A DNA stretch of 64,000 nucleotides from Megaustenia siamemsis (Eukaryota > Mollusca > Gastropoda > Stylommatophora > Ariophantidae), in contig JAVIAB010000025.1 in the NCBI GenBank assembly GCA_032433765.1, positions 34,086,282 through 34,150,281 of the forward strand. The letters are read 5' to 3'. The notes under the pieces are model-generated. The model did not search any database. It saw nothing but the letters and a program-made list of their open reading frames with translations, and was not told the DNA's origin. Position numbers and translations under genes: made by a program. Positions 56,021 to 64,000 of the stretch are shown here, piece by piece (within the stretch, counting starts at the first letter, position 1; every line of letters starts with the position of its first letter).

Positions 56021-56690
56021 AACTTAAGGTAATTATTATTATTTGTAATATTAGAATGACATTATAATCATATTAATATATAATTTTTACCTGCGGCAAA
56101 CTTAATTCTTATTTAATTAGAATCATGCCAATAAGACAATGAATAATAATGAATAAATATTAATTTATTTTCACTATTTGAAGTACCTTGATTTAAACTT
56201 TGCCAATACTATTTATAGAACTCGTTTTAATCACTCCTTGAGGATATTCTAAGTTATTTTGTTCGAGAACCTGAAATGTGATGGCGTCCAATGTTCCTGA
56301 AAATATGATTTGATTGTGACCACCTACCCTATATTTTGTGGGGATAAGATGAAAATAAAATATCTCGTTTATATATGCAGTCATCTTGACAAGAAATGTG
56401 GAGTTCTTGTTGAATTTTATGAATACTTTATAATTGTCAATTGCTACCATTTAAAAACAAATTCATTTTCTATATTTTGCATAAACATTTAAAAGCAAAT
56501 TTATTTATTGCATTAATTTAAATCTACATGCATTGTTAAACATGTCTAATAATTAATATTTTACAGAATATTATGAACTGTCTAAAAGGTTAAAGCAATT
56601 ACCCCTACTAACAATAGCTTAAAAAAAATTAAATTGGCAGTGACTTCATATAAAAAACAAAGAAAATAATACTTTTAAAAACTATCTAAA
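56010..56690. repeat. segmental duplication, copy 1
   Basis: Matches 58080-58541 and 58943-59400 over most of its length with many small differences (for example TATTAGAATGACATTAYAAT, GAATAATAATGAATRAATAT, GTTAAACATGTCTAAT). Includes the pseudo-exon at 56187-56296. Confidence 0.8.
56187..56296 (-). pseudogene. possible host exon, copy 1
   Basis: Acceptor ATATTTTCAG, then TLDAITFQVLEQNNLEYPQG then VIKTSSINSIGKV, a stop two codons before the donor-like GTACTTC. The late stop argues for a pseudo-exon. The duplicated partner is at 58292-58392. Confidence 0.3.
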
Positions 56691-56694
56691 AAGA

Positions 56695-56880
56695 TCTATA
56701 CCTATGTTTTATAGATTATACCAAAGCATTTGGTAAAGTAAAGCACAAGAAATAATAACAAATTGTAGATGGCATTAATATTGACAGCAAAGATCAAAGA
56801 ATAATTAGAAGATGTACTGGCAACAAACAGCGGCCATAGAACTGGAAATCCAAGAAGACAACAATAATTACACATATGTT
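56695..56880 (+). mobile_element. LINE type I, second RT fragment
   Basis: DLYLCFIDYTKAFGKVKHK, then GINIDSKDQRIIRR and TGNKQR-like residues: the same motif A region as at 55.9 kb with different damage. Confidence 0.72.
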
Positions 56881-58079
56881 CAATTTATGAAGCAAAAGTA
56901 ACTTACACTTTTAATTTTGGATGACAATCACGGTCTAATATAACCTGAAAGACTTAGTCTGAGGCTAAACGGATTGTGCCTGGCCAAGAAGTGGGCAAAA
57001 CCTGCAAGACAAAAACAGAAACATTACACATAGTTTGTTGGGAATCTCTATCAGAGAGACAGACAGCAAGAAAGACAGAGAAACATACACACATATATAT
57101 TAATAATATTTGTAATAAATTAATGTGTAACATGACACAATATATAAAATCACTAATTTGACACTATTTAGAGTGAAATATAGCATAAAGTTGTGAGAGA
57201 TCATGGTAGCTTCTTCATCTCATCAACCAATTTTGAAGGCCCTTATATGAATTCTAGAAATTAAAAGAAGATCATAAATGATGAGTGAAATTATTACAGA
57301 AGAGGGATTTTTAAAAGTATTACAACAGCTCATCAACAAAGTAGGTGATTAATTTTCTGTTATTTCAGGATACTTTTTTTTTAGAAAGAGTAAACATACA
57401 TGTTGAACAATTTCAATAAATTGTCTGTAGAGCTATTTTTTCTCTTCACATTGGCATAATTATATTTATTTTTCCCTTTCAAATTCAACCTTAGCTTCCA
57501 TTTATTTGCTCCTCACCACTGCTGTCAACCTACCATCAAAAGTTAACATTGTACCCAAGTATTTGAATTATTTCATATTTTAAACTATCAATTTAATGTA
57601 ATTGATGGCAGGTTGTTCACACATATAAGGTGAAGTTTAAAACTTCCATTTAACAGCTTGTATTATATCCTATTTTAGATTCTCTAGCTCTCAGTAAACT
57701 CCACATGGAACAATTTTCTTGTTTTTTATTTTATTTTTAATAATGCTGTCGTTAATCAATCTACTATGTGATTGTCAAACCAAATATGATTGTGAGAAAC
57801 TGTATAAAAAACAACGTTTAGAATTAATAATTAGATTAACATACTGTCTGCTTTATCCAACAAAAAAGAGAACAGTTTGTTTTACTGTCTTGTACTAAAA
57901 TTATTTTATCTTAATTTTTCAAGAACTGTTTCTCTATTATTTATACTCTAACTATAACTTAATAAGAATGTCTAGAAGGTACAACTTATAGTCCATTTTT
58001 ATCCAGAACTGCACTTTATTGTGACTGCAAAAATAATGTGTGTGTGAGAGAGATATTAATATTAATGATTTCATTTAAT
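56881..58079. other. AT-rich spacer with a degraded exon-like copy
   Basis: Around 57165-57480 the sequence resembles 34200-34690 (GTTGTGAGAGATC, AAATTATTACAGAAG, TTTTTTCTCTTCACAT), including an acceptor at 57254 followed by a stop-broken version of the 34.4-kb exon. Nothing else is supported. Confidence 0.5.
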
Positions 58080-58291
58080 TTGATTAATTTAAAAATAATA
58101 ATTGGTAGCTTAAGATAATTCTTATTATTATTTACAATATTAGAATGACATTACAATCATATATATTATATACATATATATATAACTTTTGCCTGCAGCA
58201 AAATTCTTTTGTAAGTTAGAATCATGACAAATAAACAATGAATAATAATGAATGAATATTAATTCATTTTCAATATAAAGATTGAAGTACC

Positions 58292-58392
58292 TTGATCTCT
58301 GGAAATTGTATTTATAAATCATCTTAATCACTACTTGAAGATATTCTAAGTTATTTTGTTAGAGAACCTGAAATAATATGGCCTTCATGTTC
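58292..58392 (-). pseudogene. possible host exon, copy 2 (broken)
   Basis: Same acceptor (TATATTTTCAG) and donor-like GTACTTC as the 56.2-kb copy, but frame-breaking changes and a TAA/TAG in all readings. Confidence 0.3.
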
Positions 58393-58541
58393 CTGAAAAT
58401 ATAATTTAATTTTGACTACCCACTCTGCATTTTGTGGGGATACGATGAAAATAAAATATATTGTTTACATACCACGCAATTTTAAGAAAAATCGTGGATT
58501 TCTTGTTGAATTGTATGCATATTAAATAATTTTAAATTGCT

Positions 58542-58942
58542 CATCATAATGTGCCCTACCGGTTGGCGTAGGCGATCATGCCCTTCCACAATCTTCTATC
58601 TACAGTGCATCGTATCAGTTCTATTGTTGACTGTTTTCCATGCAATGACACCAAGCTATCCAGTATTTTCTCTACTTTGTCGTCTGCGATCTCTCTTTCC
58701 TTTTATTTTGCCTGTTGTAACCAAGTATTCCAACTTTCCTCTTCTCATGATGTGCCCGAAAAATGTTGATTGCTTCTTTCTGATGGTTTTTAAGAGCTCC
58801 CTTTTTGTGTTGGTCTCTTTGAGAACTTCCTCATTGGTCTTTTTAGCTGTCCAGGGAACTTTCAACATTCTTTTGAGAAATCCCATCTCTGTGGCCTCTA
58901 ATCGTCTTTTCATTTGTTTGTCTACTGTCTATGATTCTTAAA
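58542..58942 (-). mobile_element. LINE type C1 insertion with TSD
   Basis: Flanked by TTTAAATTGCT at 58531-58541 and 58943-58953. Minus-strand frame: MKRRLEATEMGFLKRMLKVP, WTAKKTNEEVLKETNTKREL, KKQSTFFGHIMRRGKLEYLV, KGKRDRRRQSRENTG, then shifted. It landed in the second copy of the segmental duplication, so it is younger than that duplication. Confidence 0.92.
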
Positions 58943-59400
58943 TTTAAATTGCTACCATTTAAAAACAAATTAATTTTCTATAATTTCCACAAAACTTAGA
59001 AGCACATGTATTTATGACATTAATTTAAATCTATACGCATTGCTAAACATGTCTAATGATTAATTTATTGTTTACATTGGCGCCATTTTGAGAAAAATCG
59101 TGGAGTTCTAATTGAATTTTATGCATACTAGATAATTTTAAATTGATAACATTTAAAACAAATTAATTTCATATAATTTGCACAAAAATTAGAAGCACAT
59201 GTTTTATCGCATTAATTTAAATTTATATGCATTGTTAAACATGTCTAATGATTAATATTTTACATAATATTATGAACTGTCTAAAAAGTTAAAGGAATTA
59301 CCCCTACGAACAATAACTTGTACTTTACGAAAAATTAAATTTTTGCAGTGACTTCCCTTAATAAACAAGGAAAATAACACTTTAAAAAAATGCATATAAA

Positions 59401-60273
59401 ATAATATTTCCCATTTGCATCGTAAATTAAAGGCACATCAACTTTGATTGATAATATTTAATCCTAGTGCACTTTGGGATACATTGTATAATAGTTTTTA
59501 TTTATATTTAAATATACGTACTTTTAATCAAATGTTCTTTTTAAGTGATATGCAAACTTATGGTACTCTTATAATATTACACTATCAAGTGTGTTATATA
59601 ATATTTGTTAGTTTTATGACTTTCTAGTGGCCGCTTTCTCAGAAATACTAGTGTATATTTTGAGAAGGAACTGTCTGATTGTTGCCAATGATTAAGACGT
59701 GACTGCTCGTGTCATCCTAGGTTCAGCTCCTGTGTTGCCTGCTCTAGCAGCACAGACTGTGTCATGTCGGCTACATGGCATAGTAGTCTTTGGGTACTGT
59801 GCTGATACCTCCCATTATGTCATTGTTTGAACGCAACATCAGAGGGGTGGAAGATGCGTGGTCGGACCAAGGTAACACCTGATGTCCTTAGTGCCGAGAT
59901 TGCAATCGCGCACGGCTGTGTGCTGTTGAAGCTGGGCTAGTTTCCACTAGCTAGGCAGCTCTAGCATAGAGCATCAGTCCTAGTGAGGTGGGGATCCTGG
60001 GGACAGCAGCCCTTCCATTTGCACAAATGACATGAATAGTTATCCCCTTAACTTCTGTTTTCTCCTGCATTTCCTGTGTGAAAATACACGAGAATGTGCC
60101 CCTGTATGACGTAGGTAACTATTCCTCGCCAGCGTTGGTAAATCCTCAGACCTGTTTGATGACATATGCTATTATTAGAATCATTGGTGTCTTATTCTTT
60201 ATAATCATTTAGAATCATTAAGTAAAGTAAGCCTGAGTAGGCAGACGCACAGAAGCGAGAGTATCCAGTAGAG
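59401..60273. other. unassigned spacer
   Basis: No gene, RNA or repeat recognised. Confidence 0.5.
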
Positions 60274-60585
60274 ATTTCTCTCTCTCTGCGATCAGGACTC
60301 AATCAGAGTAGGATTCCAGACTCTCAAATGAAGTCAGCTGTCAGGTTAATTGTGTTGATCTCCCCCATAGACAGAATATCACAATTAGAGTCTGCCAGAT
60401 CCACTCTGATTGAACACCCGTTAAAACGTTGCACTGTGTTCTGCGCCAGTGGCCCAGTGCATCCGATTTCAGCCAGCATTTTATTCAGGTTTGCTTTCCT
60501 TAGCCCTTGATTGTCCCCAATCTTCCTGCAAGGCAGCAGATTGTCTTTTCTGTAGGGGGATTCTGTCCTTAGATGGTAGGCCCTA
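60274..60585 (-). mobile_element. LINE type H 3' fragment, second copy
   Basis: Related to 3914-4190: (CT)n at the left edge, GCGATCAGGACTCAATCAGA, then GTTAAAACGTTGCACTGTG and AATCTTCCTGCAAGGCAGCA. Here about 50 extra bases near 60340-60395 are present that the 4-kb copy lacks. Confidence 0.75.
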
Positions 60586-60679
60586 ATGAAGTAGTGGATA
60601 ATTAGGGGTGTTAGAAGGAGAGGCTATTAGGGGTACAAAAGGTCAAAAGGTGAAGGTGAGAGATAGCCGTAAACATGTA

Positions 60680-63129
60680 TTGGTCGTTTCAAATCTAAAT
60701 GTTCACGATTAACATGAAATATCTCCTCTTTCCCTGCACTTACAAACTTGATTTTTTGCATCTGGCCTTGTTTTTCCAAGGTCCCACCGATTTCACAAAA
60801 TTTAATGATGTAGGAAGTATGCTTCATCATGAAGCAGCACTTTCCTTTGATCTCAGTGAATTTACGGATCTTTTTGCTCCTGGAGAAAATAATTTACCGT
60901 ACATTAATGGAAATCAGCTTCTCGACATAGGCGTCTCTACACAACTTGAAAGTTGGAGGCGTTTATCAACTGTTTACTTTCTATTGTTTACTTTCTTTAA
61001 AATACTATGAGAATGTCAATGTTATAGCCTTTACAGACGGTCTAAAACAAATCAGCGTATAAACAGTTCCATTAATGAAAACTATTTAAACAATATACAA
61101 CAAAGAATACATTTAAAAAAATTAATTATCCGTTGCGAGCGATAACGAGCATGACATATCAAGCAAAGTTATTGTTTATGTGTACGCATGTGACTAAAGA
61201 GTCCGATGTAAGCACGGGATCCTCTTCACTGTAAAGAGCTACATTGTTCGTTTTATGTCTTTCCATGTGACTTTCATTATTTTACGTAAACAAGACATAT
61301 GAAAGTGATTTAGTTTCTTTGCATGCCTGCAGTACACATATCAAGAATCTTTACATTTTCAAAACGTTATCAACTTTAGCTAAAGATTGATCATGCGGAC
61401 ATATAAAAACGTCCATTATTATTTCATTTATTCTGAATCAGAGGAGTCTAACATATTGATTACTAATCTGGGCTGAACGAACGATAGTCCATCTTTTTTC
61501 CAATAGTCATTTTCTTCTTTTAAGACATGATCTTCACATTTGCACCAAAAATCTTTGTCAATCTGTGATAGAGCAGCATATGTCAGTCCTTTTATATCGC
61601 ATAGTTTAAAACTTGTATTCTCAGCTGCCACCTGCCCTTTAATTTTTGCCCAAACGAGTTCAATGGGGTTTAATTGTGGATGATAAGGGGGCAGTCTCAA
61701 GCACGTATGACCATGCTGTTGAATGATTTTGTCTATTTGGAATACTTTGGTCTTTTGCGATTTCTTAACAAGTGACAGTAATTCAGGTTTCAAAAATCCC
61801 TCGTTAAATGGAATTCCTTCCTTTCTTAGCCAAATCTTTATAACATCTTTTGTACTGGTAGATGTAGGAATTTTGTCTTCTTCTGCCACAGCGTTGTGGT
61901 ACGACGCGTTGTCCATTACCAGACAGGATGGTCTATCTAGAATTGGAAGAAGAGTATTTTCAATCCACTCTCTAAATATATGGCCATTCATCTCGGTGTG
62001 ATAGTCCCTGTTGTCAGTATAATTAGAGGTGAATATAAGTTCTGCATTTTTCACCAACCCTTCTTTTCGGCTGCCTGCATGTGCCATTATAATACGCTGT
62101 CCTTTTCCAGTGGGTACACATCTTTTAATACTTCCATCTGATAACTGCCATTCCTTGGCACTTGTGTGGTGAGAATTTATCCAAGATTCATCTAGAAATA
62201 CAATATCATAACCTTGGTTACGCATTTCCCGTACTTCACGTAAATATTTACTCCTCATAGAAACTAAGTGCGGCTTCTCGCAGATGACATTTCTACCACT
62301 ATCGTACTTTCTAAACGTAAAACCGATGCTTCTAACAGTTCTCCATAATGTTGTTTTCGACACAACAATGTCATTTTCTGCTTTCATTCGAATTTTCAGT
62401 TTTCTTAAAGTCACAGTTTCTTTGGAATCGAACATTTTACAAATTGCTCTTCTAATCACTTCCTTGTCAAAACTATCTACTACTTTCTTTCTTCCTAGCG
62501 TCCTAGTCTTGATTGAACTGGGCACTCCGTTAGCTTTAAGCATTTGTTTGAAAAAGCGTTTGCTTATACCCAATGCGTGAATAGTTCTCTTTTCTGGCTT
62601 TGAGATGCTTCGATACAGTTTTCCACGCTTAGCTTCTATGCAAAAATATTTATACACCTTTATTGCCACTGATTGCAATGTAAGGAACTTTACTTTTATA
62701 CCCATTGACTAACAGATCACAAATTTAACGAAATTACCCAATAATTAGGATACGCCGTTGCACATAAATCACAACAAAACGACAGGAAATGGGATGCACC
62801 GGATATAAAATTATAACTATGACGCGTTTTATGTGTTTTTTAGTGCTTAAAACAGGGAAATTGGCGCGCATTACGTTCAAGATGACAAGTCCGTGGGTGC
62901 TCACTCATATGAAGCGGTAATTCCTCCAAATATATGGTTTGACCAAAATGCCTTAAATTTGTATACTTCAAATAAAGAATATTTAAAACTATACGTTTGT
63001 TGGTGAGGAAATGAATGTACTTCTTGGACCAAAAATCACAAGACCATATGCAAAATTTCAGCATTATCAATCAATTGGTTGCAGAGATATGGAATTTTAA
63101 ACACCTTCAAAATATTTTGAAACGACCAA
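60680..63129 (-). mobile_element. long-spaced DDE transposon, apparently complete
   Basis: TIRs start TTGGTCGTTTCAAA at 60680 and as the reverse complement ending at 63129, flanked by TA at 60678-60679 and 63130-63131. Beyond the perfect 14 bp the two ends stay loosely similar for about 100 bp (ATATCTC; TTTTTGCATMTGGYCTTGT), indicating a long, diverged TIR. It encloses one intact transposase frame. The plus-strand frame at 60699-61010 inside the left arm is unrecognised. Confidence 0.85.
61428..62705 (-). CDS. IS630/Tc1-like transposase with wide D-E spacing, 425 residues
   Basis: Transposase of the enclosing element; expected to cut at the TIRs and insert at TA. N-terminal DNA-binding part (residues about 30-135; RTIHALGISKRFFKQML, then VVSKTTLWRTVRSIGFTFRK), a GGRN-like linker (SGRNVICEKPHLV), then the DDE core: D172 in FLDESWINSHH, D265 in LVMDNASYHNA, E349 in QLNPIELVWAKIKG. 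By my count 83 residues separate D265 and E349, far more than the 34 of Tc1 or mariner; the extra stretch (about 275-330) is charged and helical-looking. It ends INMLDSSDSE. No frame defect. The relative at 44.9-46.1 kb aligns along its whole length. Confidence 0.93.
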   Translation of the reverse strand: MGIKVKFLTLQSVAIKVYKYFCIEAKRGKLYRSISKPEKRTIHALGISKRFFKQMLKANGVPSSIKTRTLGRKKVVDSFDKEVIRRAICKMFDSKETVTLRKLKIRMKAENDIVVSKTTLWRTVRSIGFTFRKYDSGRNVICEKPHLVSMRSKYLREVREMRNQGYDIVFLDESWINSHHTSAKEWQLSDGSIKRCVPTGKGQRIIMAHAGSRKEGLVKNAELIFTSNYTDNRDYHTEMNGHIFREWIENTLLPILDRPSCLVMDNASYHNAVAEEDKIPTSTSTKDVIKIWLRKEGIPFNEGFLKPELLSLVKKSQKTKVFQIDKIIQQHGHTCLRLPPYHPQLNPIELVWAKIKGQVAAENTSFKLCDIKGLTYAALSQIDKDFWCKCEDHVLKEENDYWKKDGLSFVQPRLVINMLDSSDSE

Positions 63130-63131
63130 TA

Positions 63132-63559
63132 GTAACTCGTGGTCCACGTGAAATGACATGATTAGGTGAGCGTCTCGAAAAAAACGAGGTTTGAAAACGA
63201 GACAAAGATTTAGTTAGAGAATTTTAGTTGGTTGAAACATTCATTCGAGAGATGTGCGAGAAGCTGTGCGGACGGACTTGTCACGTTTGACAACCCGGTA
63301 CCGAGGGCAGTATGTTAGTAGAGAAAAGGAACAGAATGTTAGAAATTAGATTTCAATGCAGGAATGACAGTAAGTAAAAGAAACGTGTGATAGAGATAGA
63401 AGAATATTTCATGGACTTGGGAAACTGTGCTAGAAATAGTTGTGATATAATTCAATAATGTGTGTGTAGAGTAGGGGAGTTAATTAGAGTTTAGTAGCAC
63501 AACGAGGACAGTAGTAAGAACTCGGTAGAGTTCATATTGTGCTCAGAGAACTAGGAAGA
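63132..63559. other. unassigned sequence
   Basis: No supported gene or repeat. Confidence 0.5.
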
Positions 63560-64000
63560 ACGAGTGTGTTCTTACTAGTATTGGCTGAATGTAAGCCGTA
63601 TCAGGAATTTATGAGGAACTGGGTATGTTCCATATTCTATGTAGAGACGGTAGAGAGCAGTATGTTCCATATTCTATGTAGAGACGGTAGAGAGCAGTAT
63701 GTTCCATATTCTATGTAGAGACGGTAGAGAGCAGGATTGTTCTTACTGGTCTTAGGCTGAATGTAAGCCGATATTATTTGATGAATTTAGTCGATTCAAT
63801 GTTGTGTGACAATATTGAATATAGAGACTTAGAGAACAGGAATTGTTCTGACCATTAGCAGGCTGTGTGTTAGCCATAAAGAGACAGTTGATGAATCCAA
63901 TAAATTAGACATTGTGTGTCAATGTGAAATATAGCGATTTTAGAGAACAGGAATTGTTCTGACCATATGCGGGCTGAATGTAAGCCACAGAGAATATTAT
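63560..64000. repeat. degenerate repeat of about 108 bp with a 37-bp triplicate
   Basis: GAACAGGAATTGTTCTGACC and GGCTGAATGTAAGCC words recur about every 105-110 bp to the window edge. At about 63625-63735 a 37-bp unit (TATGTTCCATATTCTATGTA then GAGACGGTAG) is present three times. Confidence 0.8.

Larger units (their letters stand above)
58080..59400. repeat. segmental duplication, copy 2, with an inserted LINE
   Basis: Second copy of the 56.0-56.7 kb segment, interrupted at 58542-58942 by a type C1 LINE. A block of about 190 bp (GTGGAKTTCTWRTTGAATT to ATGTCTAATGATTAAT) is again repeated at about 59085-59260. Confidence 0.8.

Noticed and set aside
60699..61010. 103-codon plus-strand frame as a host gene
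   Set aside because: Lies inside the arm of the 60.7-63.1 kb transposon; no recognisable domain and no support beyond being open.

Overview
The window looks like TE-dense, gene-poor intergenic or intronic DNA from an invertebrate animal. A lophotrochozoan, possibly a heterobranch gastropod mollusc, is my best guess. That rests on the style of the non-LTR retrotransposons (RTE-like C-termini, RNase-H elements with (GA)n tails), a tRNA-derived SINE, mariner and long-spaced IS630/Tc1-like transposons, and the very high minisatellite load. I do not recognise the species, and no bacterial, viral or CRISPR feature is present. No complete host protein gene is visible.

Layout. 0-6 kb: a 62-bp minisatellite, a LINE (type G) split by a second LINE (type A), a SINE with target-site duplication (TSD), and LINE tails of types F, H, D and B. 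6-20 kb: three SINE types, several minisatellites including a 2.1-kb array with a G-free strand, a nearly complete type B reverse transcriptase inserted into a 65-bp array, and a LINE whose catalytic YADD box is tandemly repeated five times. 20-30 kb: LINE and SINE fragments, an apparently intact mariner, RNase-H LINE pieces and one LINE with an inverted 5' part. 30-42 kb: mostly minisatellites, several of which grew inside LINE coding sequence. 42-54 kb: a LINE split precisely by a 2.1-kb transposon with 104-bp terminal inverted repeats (TIRs), a 3-kb degenerate 17-bp array, a very homogeneous 69-bp array, and a LINE carrying a small piggyBac-like MITE. 54-60 kb: AT-rich DNA with possible (mostly broken) exons on the minus strand and a segmental duplication. 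60-64 kb: a second long-spaced DDE transposon with an intact 425-codon transposase.

Naming. LINE letters A-J are my own labels, based on shared ORF2 C-terminal protein motifs and 3' tails: A (GAT)n, B (AAG)n, C (GAT)n, D (AGAT)n, E (AAG)n, F unknown, G unknown, H (GA)n with RNase H, I internal RT only, J internal RT only.

Main observation. At least eight separate minisatellites can be read as tandem multiplications of short segments of LINE ORF2 or LINE 3' sequence. They include the RT active-site box, the GHV box, the zinc-binding tail and the IDGILE box, and the parent LINE is still visible on one or both sides. The window therefore looks like a record of repeated minisatellite birth inside retrotransposon coding sequence, overlaid with datable nested insertions.
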